Shown here: piece after piece, positions 25,910 to 35,620 of the stretch
Layout of the letters: the number at the start of each line of letters is the position of its first letter
Numbering within the stretch: position 1 is the first letter of the stretch
Source: Mesorhizobium kowhaii
GTDB taxonomy: Bacteria; Pseudomonadota; Alphaproteobacteria; Rhizobiales; Rhizobiaceae
Direction: 5' to 3'
Length of the DNA stretch: 64,000 bases
NCBI RefSeq assembly: GCF_003253745.1
Contig: NZ_MZXV01000010.1
Coordinates: 114,279 to 178,278, forward strand
Made by a program: the position numbers and the translations under genes
Notes under the pieces: model-generated
Told to the model about the DNA's origin: nothing
The model's input: only the letters and a program-made list of their open reading frames with translations
Databases searched by the model: none

Positions 25910-27559
25910 TCATTGCGCCACACGATAAAGCCCGAGCGACAGTTTGTCTCCCGACGAATAGTTGAGGCCGTCGATCCGGGCAACGCGGTTGGCAGACTTG
26001 CCTTGTGCCGCAAGCAACCCATTCAGTTTCTGCTCGTCCCCGATCGGTGCCAGCGCCAGCGCGCAGGCCGGATCGACAAGCAGATGGTTGGCGACGCCAC
26101 CGATATCGGTCAGCACCGTTTTCGTGCCGACCAGGAAAACCAGGCTCGGTTCCTGAAATCGCGATGAGGCCAGCACCGTGGTGTCGCAAGGTCGGTTGGC
26201 GCGGACCGCCGCCTCGATCGCCGGGCTCAGCCAGATCGGCTTCAGCGACGGCGCGATGACGCCGAACAACAAGGCATAGGTGATGCCGGCACAGACCGCG
26301 ACAGCGCCGATGCGGCGGAGCGGCACTTGCAGCTGCCGCGAAAAGGCGAAGTAGCCGGCGCCCAGCGCTGCCGCCGCAGCCGGAATGCTCCACCAGGAGA
26401 AGCTGCCGGTGAGGTAGATCGGCGCTCCGACGCAGACCGCCGCCAGACCGAAGCTGACCACGGCGAGACCAAACGCGGTCGACCACCACAACCAATCCTG
26501 CCACCGCCTGAGCGGCGCGTTCGCATCCTGCGGCGACAATGTCAGCAACCAGCCGATCAGCAGTGCCATGCCGGGATAGGCCGGCAAGACATAGTGCGGC
26601 AGCTTGGTCGGGATCAGCTCGAACACCAGCCAGAACGGAATGTACCAGGCGAGGCAGAAGCGCAGCCGGGGATCGTCGCGCAGCCGGTTGAGCGCCTGGA
26701 GCCCGGCGCCGACCGCGATCAGGCCGAAGGGCCACATGAACAGCGAATAGGTCAGCATGTAGAAGCCGGGCGGCAGGCCGTGCGATTCCTCGCCCGACGC
26801 GACCTTGCCGATCATGTCTTTGCCGACGGCCTGCTGCAGGAAGGCGCCGCCGCTCTTCCAGGTAATCAGCGCGATCCAAGGCAGCACGATCAGCACGACC
26901 AGCGCCAGGCCGCGCCCCACTTTGAGCCTCGACAGCCAGCGCCCGTCACGCTCAAATGCGAACAGCACCGCGATGGTTAGTGCCGACAGCAGCGGCGCGA
27001 TCGGTCCCTTGATGAGGATCGCCGCACCCTGCGCGATCCAGAAAATCCACCAGAGATGGCCGGCAACAGGTTGGTTGCGGCGCGACGCCAGATAGATCTG
27101 CGCCAGCGCGCCTTGCGCGGCCACGCAACAGGCCAGCAGCATGGCGTCGGTCTTGGCGTCGCGACCTTCGAAGGCCGTCGCAAAGATCGCCGCCATGACC
27201 AGGCCGGCGGCGATGCCGGCATTGGCCCCAAACAGATTGGTGCCTGTCCAGGCGATGCCGACAACGGCAATCGCAATGCCAAGCGCCGAGACCAGGCGAT
27301 AGATCCAGATCGGAGCGGCAGCGCCCTCGCCGCTCAGCGCCACGGCCGCCGATTGCAGCCAGTAGATGCCGATCGGCTTCTGGTAGCGCGAGGCCTCCTG
27401 AAAACGGATGTCGACATAGTCGCCGCTCTCTGCCATCTGCTTGGTGGCCTGGACGAAGCGCGACTCGTCGCGGTCGATCGGCGGCATCGACGCCAGCCCC
27501 GAAACCGTCATCACCAGGCTGAACAGGAAGAGAAGGATGTAATTCCTGTTCACCGCCAT
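25910..27559 (-). CDS. ArnT-like GT-C (family 39) glycosyltransferase
   Basis: A 549-residue integral membrane enzyme with about ten or more hydrophobic segments. After TM1 (YILLFLFSLVMTVSGL) comes MPPIDRDESRFVQATKQMAE, the GT-C catalytic loop with Asp-Glu, then ASRYQKPIGIYWLQSA and a second AFEGRDAKTDAMLLACCVAA loop. These match ArnT, which moves aminoarabinose from undecaprenyl phosphate to lipid A. The sugar donated here is unknown; rhizobia often attach galacturonic acid by related enzymes. It is followed on the same strand by the PAP2 gene and preceded by LAB_N and GT2 genes, forming a probable glycolipid-modification operon. Confidence 0.88.
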   Translation of the reverse strand: MAVNRNYILLFLFSLVMTVSGLASMPPIDRDESRFVQATKQMAESGDYVDIRFQEASRYQKPIGIYWLQSAAVALSGEGAAAPIWIYRLVSALGIAIAVVGIAWTGTNLFGANAGIAAGLVMAAIFATAFEGRDAKTDAMLLACCVAAQGALAQIYLASRRNQPVAGHLWWIFWIAQGAAILIKGPIAPLLSALTIAVLFAFERDGRWLSRLKVGRGLALVVLIVLPWIALITWKSGGAFLQQAVGKDMIGKVASGEESHGLPPGFYMLTYSLFMWPFGLIAVGAGLQALNRLRDDPRLRFCLAWYIPFWLVFELIPTKLPHYVLPAYPGMALLIGWLLTLSPQDANAPLRRWQDWLWWSTAFGLAVVSFGLAAVCVGAPIYLTGSFSWWSIPAAAAALGAGYFAFSRQLQVPLRRIGAVAVCAGITYALLFGVIAPSLKPIWLSPAIEAAVRANRPCDTTVLASSRFQEPSLVFLVGTKTVLTDIGGVANHLLVDPACALALAPIGDEQKLNGLLAAQGKSANRVARIDGLNYSSGDKLSLGLYRVAQ

Positions 27560-27617
27560 GTCTCAGCCTTTGTGACTATTTTCTCTTGATGTGCCAGGCT
27601 GCTCAATCGACCGCCGC

Positions 27618-27950
27618 TCAATCGACCTTGCTCATGGCGGTCTTGCGCTCATTGGCGATCAGCCAGAGATTGCGGATATAGATGAACAGGCCCATGGACT
27701 GGCCGGCGATGAACACCGGATCCTGACGCTGGATGGCATAGATCAAAAGCAGGCCGCCGCCGAACAGGGAAAAGAACCAGAAGGCGACCGGCACCACGCT
27801 GCGCTTGGCCTTTTCCGAGGCGAGCCACTGCACGACAAAGCGCATGGTGAAGAAGAACTGCGCAACGAAGCCGAGCAGGATCCATGCATCGAACTGCTTG
27901 ATGAAAACCTGGTGAAGCCAGGTCACCAATTCCTGAAGCACGTTAACCAC
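27618..27950 (-). CDS. Lipid-A-disaccharide-synthase N-terminal-domain (LAB_N) protein
   Basis: A 110-residue membrane protein with three hydrophobic segments. FAQFFFTMRFVVQWLASEKA and KRSVVPVAFWFFSLFGGGLL followed by LIYAIQRQDPVFIAGQS and YIRNLWLI are the hallmark of LAB_N proteins. The domain occurs at the N-terminus of some LpxB fusions and as a stand-alone partner of GT2/ArnT-like genes. It may act as a small membrane helper or flippase-like subunit for undecaprenyl-linked sugars; this is inference. It overlaps the GT2 gene stop by 8 bases. Confidence 0.88.
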   Translation of the reverse strand: MVNVLQELVTWLHQVFIKQFDAWILLGFVAQFFFTMRFVVQWLASEKAKRSVVPVAFWFFSLFGGGLLLIYAIQRQDPVFIAGQSMGLFIYIRNLWLIANERKTAMSKVD

Positions 27951-28677
27951 GGCTGATTTCCTCTACTTTGGGCATTCTGCGGCGCCGGCGGCGCAGCCAC
28001 CAGACACCAGCGAGATCGAGAACCCCCTGCAGGCCGCGATCGAAAATGCCGTAATTCGACTTGCCGTGCCGGCGCGAGCGATCGACGACATCGCAATGGA
28101 CGACGCGATAGCCCTCCTGGATGACCAGGGCCGGAACAAAGCGGTGGGTGCCGTCGAAGAACGGCAATTTGCGCAGGATATCGGTGTGGACGGCCTTCAG
28201 GCCGCAGCCGGTGTCGCGCGTCTCGTCATGTAGGATGGCATTTCTCAGCCAGTTGGCGAAACGCGACGCCAGTTGCTTGATCTTGCTGTCGCGGCGCTTG
28301 AGGCGCTGCCCCTGTGCCGCGCCGAAATCGGGGCCGGCCTGCCGCAAGGCATCGATAAGCAGCGGAATGTATTGAGGATCGTTCTGGCCATCACCGTCGA
28401 TCGTGGCGACGATGCTGCCACGCGCCGCCCAGGCGCCCGAACGCACCGAAAGGCTCTGGCCGGCGGATTTCTGGTGCCGCAATTCCCGGACCGGAAACGG
28501 GCGAAGAGCTGCTTGCGCTGCGAGCACCGAAGCGGTGTCGTCGGTCGAACCATCGTTGACGACGATCAGTTCGAAGTTGCGCCCGGCCATGGCGGCCCCG
28601 ATCTCGTCGATCAACAGCGGCAGATTTGCCGCCTCGTTCCTGCAAGGAATGACGATGGATATCAATGCGTCCGGCAT
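27943..28677 (-). CDS. Dolichol-phosphate-mannosyltransferase-like GT2 glycosyltransferase
   Basis: A 244-residue family 2 glycosyltransferase, start MPDALISIVIPCRNEAANLP. GT-A motifs: IVVNDGSTDDTASVL, ATIDGDGQNDPQYIPLLIDA (DGD metal-binding site), DTGCGLKAVHTDILRKLPFF and FVPALVIQEGYRV. It probably charges undecaprenyl phosphate with a sugar from a nucleotide donor, as ArnC/DPM1-like enzymes do, feeding the ArnT-like enzyme downstream. The C-terminus is basic with one hydrophobic stretch (LDLAGVWWLRRRRRRM), not the two helices of ArnC. Longer in-frame starts (28710, 28776) add sequence without family features. Confidence 0.87.
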   Translation of the reverse strand: MPDALISIVIPCRNEAANLPLLIDEIGAAMAGRNFELIVVNDGSTDDTASVLAAQAALRPFPVRELRHQKSAGQSLSVRSGAWAARGSIVATIDGDGQNDPQYIPLLIDALRQAGPDFGAAQGQRLKRRDSKIKQLASRFANWLRNAILHDETRDTGCGLKAVHTDILRKLPFFDGTHRFVPALVIQEGYRVVHCDVVDRSRRHGKSNYGIFDRGLQGVLDLAGVWWLRRRRRRMPKVEEISRG

Positions 28678-28840
28678 GTCGCGTCGGGGCTCTGTCGTCG
28701 GATATGGCATTTTATGGATGCCGTGCGGTGCCGCTTGAGGTCGTGGACTGCAAGAACCTTTGGCGCGGCGCCTCATTACGCCAGCCGAAACGATGAAGCA
28801 AGCATTGGAGCCGGATCGTCGCTGATGCCATCCGCGTGGG

Positions 28841-28875
28841 CCGCAAAACCGGAATCCACTTTTGCTGATCGCGCT
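28841..28875. repeat. Partial rhizobial palindromic repeat remnant
   Basis: CCGCAAAACCGGAATCCACT followed by TTTGCTGATCGCGC resembles the short rhizobial intergenic palindrome family seen fully at 47094-47139. Only one half is recognisable here. It lies between the divergent GT2 and tyrS genes. Confidence 0.4.
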
Positions 28876-28948
28876 TGGGTGCTAAACGCGCGCCTTCATG
28901 CACGCCACGCCCGCGCCAGATTGGCCGGACGCTTTCGGGAAACAAAAA

Positions 28949-30202
28949 ATGCCTGCCTTCAAATCCGATTTCCTGCGCACGATGAGCGAGCGCGGTTTCA
29001 TCCACCAGACTTCGGATGATGCCGGCCTCGACAATCTCTTCGCCACGGAGACGGTGACTGCCTATATCGGCTTCGACGCGACCGCCAGGAGCCTGCACGC
29101 CGGTTCGCTGATCCAGATCATGATGCTGCACTGGCTGCAGCAGACGGGTCACCGGCCGATCGCGCTGATGGGCGGCGGCACCTCGATGATCGGCGATCCG
29201 TCCTTCAAGGACGAGGCGCGCAAGCTGCTGACCCCACAGGACATCGACGACAACCTCGCCGGCATCCGCCGCAACTTCATGCCTTACCTCAAATTCGGCA
29301 GCGGGCCGAATGACGCGGTCATGATCAACAACGCCGACTGGCTGATGGAGATCAACTACGTCAATTTCCTGCGCGATGTCGGCCGTCACTTTTCGGTCAA
29401 CCGCATGCTCGCGTTCGATTCCGTCAAGCTCCGGCTCGATCGCGAACAGTCGCTGTCGTTCCTCGAATTCAACTACATGATCCTGCAGGCCTATGATTTC
29501 GTCGAGCTCCACAAGCGCCTCGGCTGCCGCCTGCAGATGGGCGGCTCCGACCAGTGGGGCAACATCATCAACGGCATCGATCTCGGCCGCCGCATGGAGG
29601 ACGCGCAACTCTATGCGCTGACCACGCCGCTGCTCACCACCTCATCGGGCGCCAAGATGGGCAAGTCGGCGTCGGGCGCGGTCTGGCTCGATGCGGACAT
29701 GCTGAGCCCCTACGAGTTCTGGCAGTACTGGCGCAACACCGAGGATGCCGACGTCGGCCGCTTCCTGAAACTCTACACGGCGCTGCCGCTGGACCAGGTC
29801 GCGCGGCTTGAGCAGCTCGGCGGATCCGAGATCAATGAGGCCAAGAAGATCCTCGCCACCGAGATCACCGCCTTGCTGCACGGTCGCGGGGCGGCGGAAC
29901 AAGCCAGCGAGACGGCGCGCAAGACGTTCGAGGAAGGCGCGCTCGCCGAATCGCTGCCGACCGTCGAGGTGGACAAGGCAGCGCTCGAAGCCGGTGTCGG
30001 CGTCCTGTCGCTGCTGGTGACCGCCGGACTGGCGGGGTCGAACGGCGAGGCGCGGCGGCATGTGCAGGGCGGTGCGGTGCGGCTGAACGATCAGCCCGTC
30101 AGCGACGAGCGCCGGCTGGTGACACCTCAGGATTTGAGTCCGGAAAACGTCGTAAAGCTTTCACTCGGCAGGAAAAAACACATTCTGGTGCGGCCGATTT
30201 GA
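28949..30202 (+). CDS. tyrS: Tyrosyl-tRNA synthetase
   Basis: A 417-residue class I synthetase charging tRNA-Tyr. The HIGH-equivalent is in [18 protein letters not shown] (residues 41-58) and the KMSKS motif is [10 protein letters not shown] (about 235). Tyrosine-binding YMILQAYDF and [11 protein letters not shown] are present. A C-terminal S4 RNA-binding domain covers about 350-417 ([18 protein letters not shown]). Start [17 protein letters not shown] was chosen over an in-frame ATG at 28898 because it begins at the family N-terminus. Confidence 0.97.
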   Translation: MPAFKSDFLRTMSERGFIHQTSDDAGLDNLFATETVTAYIGFDATARSLHAGSLIQIMMLHWLQQTGHRPIALMGGGTSMIGDPSFKDEARKLLTPQDIDDNLAGIRRNFMPYLKFGSGPNDAVMINNADWLMEINYVNFLRDVGRHFSVNRMLAFDSVKLRLDREQSLSFLEFNYMILQAYDFVELHKRLGCRLQMGGSDQWGNIINGIDLGRRMEDAQLYALTTPLLTTSSGAKMGKSASGAVWLDADMLSPYEFWQYWRNTEDADVGRFLKLYTALPLDQVARLEQLGGSEINEAKKILATEITALLHGRGAAEQASETARKTFEEGALAESLPTVEVDKAALEAGVGVLSLLVTAGLAGSNGEARRHVQGGAVRLNDQPVSDERRLVTPQDLSPENVVKLSLGRKKHILVRPI

Positions 30203-30208
30203 GGTCGG

Positions 30209-33200
30209 TCAGCGATATTCGAAGATCGACCTGAATATCCCGGGCGCGATCACCGACAGCGGATTGATGTCCAGCACTGGCTTGTTGGCGTTGCCCTTGA
30301 GCCGGTAGGTGACGCCGATCAGGCCGCGGTCGCGGCCATTGCCGAGAAGCGCGCCGACCAACGGCAATTCGCCGAAGATGCGATTGAGGCCATAGACCGG
30401 CATGAACGTGCCGGTCATGTCCATGTTGTTGTCCTGGTCGTAGAGCGTGCCTTGGAACGTCGTGCCGATGCGCGGACCGCGCAGCACGCCATTGGCCAGT
30501 TTCAGATAGCCGCTGCCCTTGTCGATCTCGGCGTAACCGCGCTCGAACTTGACCCGCGAGGTGTCCAGCTTGCCCTTGACCGCCTGATTGAGGCTGCGGT
30601 TGTCGCCGGCCGGCGTGGTCGAGACCATGGAGGCCAGTTTCGGTTCGTTGACCACGAAAAAGTTGCTGGTATCGACCTTGCCCTTCAGCGATCCGTCGCT
30701 CGGCCCCGCCAGCGCCAGGGTGATCGCTCCGCCTTCCATATGCTCGTAGATGTTGAGGAACCTGAGTATGGCGCCAGCGTCGGCGGACTGCATGTTGAGC
30801 GTGCGCTGGCCGGCGCCGGTGGTGTTGCTGATGGTTATGGCGGCACCCGAACTCGCCGTGGCGCTGACCTTCAGCCCGTTTACCCGCGAGCCGGCAGCGC
30901 TGTAGTCGAGCTTCAGGTTGGACAATTGCTCGTCATGGAAGCCGGTCAGCTGATCGACATCGGCGCTGACGGAAATAGAGTCGGAACCAGTGGTCTTGGT
31001 TGCCGTGTCGACGTCCGAGGTGAACTGTTTGATCAGCGAGCGGGCATCCAGCGCGTTGCCTGATATGTTGACCGCATAGCCCTTGCCGGATCGCTTCACC
31101 GACACGGCGACATCGTCGCCCCTGTTCAAACTGACCTTGCTGAACTTTGCGGAAGACAGAGCGCCATTGACCAGCACAATGCTGCCGTCGACGGAGAAGG
31201 TCTTTCCGTCGAGATTGAAGTCGGACAGCGTCGTGGTGTCGTCGGCCTTGGTCATGACGAATGTGACGTTGGCGGGAACCCCTGCCCCCTTGCTCCAACC
31301 TGCCCATGGGATGTCCAGCCTGGCGTTGGTCAGATCGGCCGAGACGTTCTGGTCGCCGCTGCCGCTCTTGTCGATCGCGACCTTTACCGTTCCGGAAAGC
31401 ATCGGCGTCAAGCCGGGCATTGCGGCGGCACGGATCTTGTCGTCGAGCACCAAGGCCACCTTGCGACTGGCCGGCGGCCCGTCATCCCTGAGCGGCTCGA
31501 TCAGGTCGAGTTCGGCCGGAATGCCGTTCAGCGATGCCTTAGCGGAGATCACCGCCTTTTCAGGGTCGACGGTGATCGAACCATCGGCATCGGTCACGGT
31601 CTGGCCCTCGAAGGGCTTGGCCAATGACATGCCGCTATAGTCGAGCGACACCAGCCAATCGAGCTTCGAGCTGTCGACGCCGGACTGCAACGGAATGTCA
31701 GCCCTGACATGGCCGGTGACGCTGCCCGTCAGGTCTTCCGGCAAAAGGCCGACATGGCGCATGGCGTTGATCGGCTCGTAGGAGGCGAGTTCGGCAACAG
31801 CGGACGCGTCGCCCTCGACGTCGATCTCGAGCGCGCCGATGACCGGCGGGCGGTTGGCCGCCTTGACCGTCAGCGTGCCATTGCTGGCCGCGACGGTACG
31901 GCCGCTGGGCATGTAGACGGTGCCCGAGGACAGGGAGACGTCGACATCATTGCCATGGAAACCAACAACGCCGACAGCGTCGCGTATCGGCGGAATGCGG
32001 CCGGCCGTGTCAAAACGCGATCCCTCGATCTGGAAACGGCCGAACACCTCGTCGGCGGACAGCGGCACGCCGTTGCCAAGACGGCCCGGCACGACCTGGA
32101 ACTGGAGGTTGGCGTCGACGACGCGGCCGCCAAACAGATTGGCCAGCACCCACAGCCGGGCGTTGCGTGCCGAAAACCATGGCCAAAGCTGCTTGACGTG
32201 GGAGACCGGCATGTCATGGACGTTGAACGCCAGATTGATCCCAGGCGCCTTGCCGTCGACGAACTCCACGGCGGCGGTTCCCAGAATCTCGCCGCCGGCG
32301 CCGGAACGGACAGCGATCTGCTCGGCCACCAGCCTGTGGCTCACTGTGTCGTAGGCACCGGCGATCCGGGCGAGGAAGGCGAGCGCAGGCTCAGGCGACT
32401 CCGAAGGCGCCAGCGAGGAACCGTCGCTGGTCAGGTCGTAGCGATAGGACGGTTCCTCACCTGCCGTTCCGGTTGCCGGCTTCGGCCCGATCGAACCGGC
32501 GAAATCGAATGTCGACCGGCCGGTCTTCAGCAGCAATCTGTCCACCTGGACCTTGTTGCTGCCCGCAACCAGCGTCGCATTGACATCGACGTCTGCCGGC
32601 AGCAGCCCACGCGTGCCAAGATCGAGGATGGAACCCGTCGATGACAGAGCGGCTGTCAGCCGCGATGCATTCATGCCGGACCCTTCCGATCCCATCAGCT
32701 TCAGCGCAACCACACCCAGCTTTCCGGCAGCGGCCGTGGTATCAGCAGCGCCCGCGACAACACTGGCATCCGCCAGATCGATCCTCGCATCCAGCGCCGT
32801 CACGCGGTGTGCCGCGACATCGCGGGTGGCGGAAGCGGCAATGGTAACCGCCCTGCCGTCAACATCCGCTTCAGACGAAAACTGCATGCCGCCCGGTCCC
32901 GACTGCACGACGGTGGCGTCGGTGACTTTGACCAGTTTGATCGTTCCCGTTTCGGGCAGCACGAATTCGACATTGCGAAGATCGATCTGGCGCATCGACT
33001 CTTCCCGCACCGCGTCGAGCGCGCTGTGGATGTTGCCGAACACCGCAGCGGACAGTTTCTCCGGATCGACGAGGCCATCCTGATTGCGCAGGGCCGCGGT
33101 CCAGTCGCCGCCGGACGGCATCGCCGCCACGACGATGCGCGCGTCGGAGATCCTGGCACTGGTCAGCCGCACATCCCCCCACAGCAGCGGTATCAGGCGC

Positions 33201-33607
33201 ACGCCGAAGCGCACGCGGCCCGCATCGGCCATCGGCTTGCCGTCGGCGGTCTTCAGGCTGACGTCGCTGACCTGCAACGCAATGAAGCTCGATCCATCAA
33301 GGGTGATGCGCGCCGGCCCGACCGAAACATCGACATCGACGCCGGCCAGTTTCTCGATGGCGGTTTCCGCTTCCGCCCGAAGCCGCTCGGAGCCAACGCC
33401 GGACGCACCGACCAGATAGACAACGACTGCCACCAAGAAGACGAGGCAGGCGAAACCGGCGAACACCCTTGCCAGGATGCGAAAGCCGCGTCCGATCGAC
33501 GCCTGACCGAGCGGCGGCACGCGGCACGCGGACGGAAAGGTCCCCAGGTCGGTGATCTCATCCCGCCTGAACCGGATCTTCTCGTGCTGCGGTTGCTCCT
33601 GATCCAC
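30209..33607 (-). CDS. Large AsmA-like/DUF3971 (YhdP-type) envelope protein
   Basis: About 1132 residues. One N-terminal membrane anchor (FAGFACLVFLVAVVVYLVGA, about residue 50-70) is followed by a very long beta-rich periplasmic part with an AsmA-like beginning (VGPARITLDGSSFIALQVSD), a DUF3971 middle, and a C-terminal AsmA-like end (NGVLRGPRIGTTFQGTLYDQ and DMTGTFMPVYGLNRIFGELP). YhdP-type proteins belong to the AsmA/TamB group thought to form bridges for phospholipid transport to the outer membrane. The GTG at 33607 (VDQEQPQHEK) is the likely start. A longer frame to 33769 would overlap the divergent bcp gene. It is convergent with tyrS (6-base gap). Confidence 0.88.
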   Translation of the reverse strand: MDQEQPQHEKIRFRRDEITDLGTFPSACRVPPLGQASIGRGFRILARVFAGFACLVFLVAVVVYLVGASGVGSERLRAEAETAIEKLAGVDVDVSVGPARITLDGSSFIALQVSDVSLKTADGKPMADAGRVRFGVRLIPLLWGDVRLTSARISDARIVVAAMPSGGDWTAALRNQDGLVDPEKLSAAVFGNIHSALDAVREESMRQIDLRNVEFVLPETGTIKLVKVTDATVVQSGPGGMQFSSEADVDGRAVTIAASATRDVAAHRVTALDARIDLADASVVAGAADTTAAAGKLGVVALKLMGSEGSGMNASRLTAALSSTGSILDLGTRGLLPADVDVNATLVAGSNKVQVDRLLLKTGRSTFDFAGSIGPKPATGTAGEEPSYRYDLTSDGSSLAPSESPEPALAFLARIAGAYDTVSHRLVAEQIAVRSGAGGEILGTAAVEFVDGKAPGINLAFNVHDMPVSHVKQLWPWFSARNARLWVLANLFGGRVVDANLQFQVVPGRLGNGVPLSADEVFGRFQIEGSRFDTAGRIPPIRDAVGVVGFHGNDVDVSLSSGTVYMPSGRTVAASNGTLTVKAANRPPVIGALEIDVEGDASAVAELASYEPINAMRHVGLLPEDLTGSVTGHVRADIPLQSGVDSSKLDWLVSLDYSGMSLAKPFEGQTVTDADGSITVDPEKAVISAKASLNGIPAELDLIEPLRDDGPPASRKVALVLDDKIRAAAMPGLTPMLSGTVKVAIDKSGSGDQNVSADLTNARLDIPWAGWSKGAGVPANVTFVMTKADDTTTLSDFNLDGKTFSVDGSIVLVNGALSSAKFSKVSLNRGDDVAVSVKRSGKGYAVNISGNALDARSLIKQFTSDVDTATKTTGSDSISVSADVDQLTGFHDEQLSNLKLDYSAAGSRVNGLKVSATASSGAAITISNTTGAGQRTLNMQSADAGAILRFLNIYEHMEGGAITLALAGPSDGSLKGKVDTSNFFVVNEPKLASMVSTTPAGDNRSLNQAVKGKLDTSRVKFERGYAEIDKGSGYLKLANGVLRGPRIGTTFQGTLYDQDNNMDMTGTFMPVYGLNRIFGELPLVGALLGNGRDRGLIGVTYRLKGNANKPVLDINPLSVIAPGIFRSIFEYR

Positions 33608-33702
33608 GCAATTTTCCGTTCTACGAACTCGATCGTGGACGAATCCCCGCTCGACACTATATCGGTGTGGCTTGGCGCGTAACCACAAACAAGGGCATCG
33701 GT

Positions 33703-34170
33703 ATGGCTGACCTCGACGTAGGCGATCTCGCGCCGCAATTCGATTTGCCGCGGGACGGCGGCGGATCACTCAGCCTTGCCGCATCCTCCGGCAAGCCCAT
33801 TGTGCTCTATTTCTATCCGCAGGACGACACAACAAGCTGCACGCAAGAGGCGATCAGCTTTTCGCAGCTGAAGCCGGAATTTGAGAGGGCCGGCGCCGTG
33901 GTGATCGGCCTGTCGCCAGACACAGTCAAGAAACACGACAAGTTCAAGTCGAAATACAGTCTCACCATCGACCTCGCCGCCGACGAGGAGCGCAAGGTGA
34001 TCGAGGCCTACCATCTGTGGGTCGAGAAATCGATGTATGGCCGCAAATACATGGGTGTCGAGCGGGCGACGTTCCTGATCGGCCGCGACGGGCGGATCGC
34101 CAGGATCTGGCGCAAGGTCCGGGTCAAAGGCCATGCCGAAGAGGTGCTGGAGGCTGTCCGCGCGCTTTGA
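33703..34170 (+). CDS. bcp: Peroxiredoxin, Bcp/PrxQ family
   Basis: A 155-residue thioredoxin-fold peroxidase. The active site PQDDTTSC fits PxxxTxxC, with the peroxidatic Cys at residue 46, followed by TQEAISFSQLKPEF. The Arg of the catalytic triad is likely in VERATFLIGRDGRIARIW. E. coli Bcp has a resolving Cys five residues later; here that place is Ile and no second Cys is present, so the enzyme should work as a 1-Cys type. Start ATG 33703 (MADLDVGDLAPQFDLP) is preferred to the frame opening at 33667. Divergent from the AsmA-like gene. Confidence 0.92.
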   Translation: MADLDVGDLAPQFDLPRDGGGSLSLAASSGKPIVLYFYPQDDTTSCTQEAISFSQLKPEFERAGAVVIGLSPDTVKKHDKFKSKYSLTIDLAADEERKVIEAYHLWVEKSMYGRKYMGVERATFLIGRDGRIARIWRKVRVKGHAEEVLEAVRAL

Positions 34171-34315
34171 GATCCTTGTCGGCACGGCCGACTGCCCACA
34201 ACCTTATGCCCGCCTGACGGGCAATCGTTACCGGAAAGCCCGCACCGCAAAACTTTGTTAACCCTAATAATGTGTAATCAAGCTGTCGTGGTGTCGTAAA
34301 CGAAAGCTTGGTCCC

Positions 34316-35620
34316 GTGAACGCAACCGGTCAGTCAGCAGTCTTCGGCAGGCGTAAAGAGCCCCACACGATCATCATCGCCCGAGGCAACGAGATCCGGC
34401 ACTTCACGATCCGACCCTGGCTCGCAGCCTTTGTCGGCTCGGCGCTGGCGGCAATCGCCATTGGCTACCTGCTGGCCACCTCCTATCTCGTGCTGCGCGA
34501 CGACCTGATCGGCGCCACCACGGCGCGGCAGGCACGCATGCAGCAGGCCTACGAAGATCGCATTTCGGCGCTTCGCGCCCAGGTCGACCGCATCACCAGC
34601 CGCCAGTTGCTCGACCAGCAGCTGATGGAAACCAAGGTCAGCGAACTGCTTGAACGCCAGAGCCAGTTGAGCCAGCGTCATGGCCGCCTCGGTCCGCTGC
34701 TCGAACGCGCCGAGAACGAAGTCGGAGCGGCGCCTGCCGAGGATCCGTCAGCGGCCGGCAAGCCGGACAAACGCGCCGAGGTGACCGGCAGCATCAACCC
34801 GCCTGCGCAGACCTACGCGGTCGCCAGCCTGCGCGCCGACCTCGGTGCCGGCGACACCAGGCCGTTCTCGTTGTGGTCGACCCGTTCCGATCCGCTGCCC
34901 AACGATTCAGCCGCCGATCGTGCCGACAGGCTGTTCGTCTCGATCAACAAGTCGCTGAAATCCATCGAGAGCGATCAACTGACCCGCATCAGCACGCTCG
35001 CCGACAATGCCTACAAGAGCGCCGACGCGATCACGCAGGCGCTTGCCGCGGCAGGCCTGCCGGTCGACAGCGATTTCGGCAAGAACGAGAGCGACGTCGG
35101 CGGACCGCTGATTCCACTCGACAGTTCGATGATATTCGACAGCAAGGTCAAGGAACTGGACGAGGCGCTGGACACGCTCGACCAGCTCAAGAAGGAAGCG
35201 CGTCAGCTGCCGCTGACCAACCCAGCTCCGGGCCATTCCGTCACCAGCCCGTTCGGTGTGCGCACCGACCCCATCCTTGGCACCGCCGCACTGCATTCCG
35301 GGATGGATTTCAGGGCGCCGATCGGCATGCCGGCCAAGGTCACCGCGCCCGGCGTCGTCACCAAGGCAGGCTGGAACGGCGGCTATGGCCGCATGGTGGA
35401 AGTCGACCACGGCAATGGTTTTGCGACGCGTTACGGACATCTCAGCGAAATCGACGTGACCGTGGGCGAGAAACTGGATGCCGGCGCAGTCATCGGCAAG
35501 ACCGGCAGCAGCGGCCGCTCGACCGGCCCGCATCTGCATTACGAAGTCCGCCACAATGGCGAAGCGATCGATCCCCTGCGCTTCCTCACGGTCGGCAAGA
35601 AGGTCGCCCAGTATCTCTGA
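34316..35620 (+). CDS. LytM-domain M23 metallopeptidase (cell-wall endopeptidase)
   Basis: A 434-residue inner-membrane-anchored protein starting from GTG. The single membrane segment is LAAFVGSALAAIAIGYLLAT (about 40-60); a coiled-coil-like region (QAYEDRISALRAQVDRITSR, about 75-125) follows. The C-terminal M23 domain (about 300-425) has an intact zinc site: LHSGMDFRAP (HxxxD) and GPHLHYEVRH (HxH), so it should cleave peptidoglycan crosslinks rather than act only as an activator. The segment between (130-300) is low-complexity and acidic. Likely role in cell separation or elongation; not further assignable. Confidence 0.92.
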   Translation: MNATGQSAVFGRRKEPHTIIIARGNEIRHFTIRPWLAAFVGSALAAIAIGYLLATSYLVLRDDLIGATTARQARMQQAYEDRISALRAQVDRITSRQLLDQQLMETKVSELLERQSQLSQRHGRLGPLLERAENEVGAAPAEDPSAAGKPDKRAEVTGSINPPAQTYAVASLRADLGAGDTRPFSLWSTRSDPLPNDSAADRADRLFVSINKSLKSIESDQLTRISTLADNAYKSADAITQALAAAGLPVDSDFGKNESDVGGPLIPLDSSMIFDSKVKELDEALDTLDQLKKEARQLPLTNPAPGHSVTSPFGVRTDPILGTAALHSGMDFRAPIGMPAKVTAPGVVTKAGWNGGYGRMVEVDHGNGFATRYGHLSEIDVTVGEKLDAGAVIGKTGSSGRSTGPHLHYEVRHNGEAIDPLRFLTVGKKVAQYL

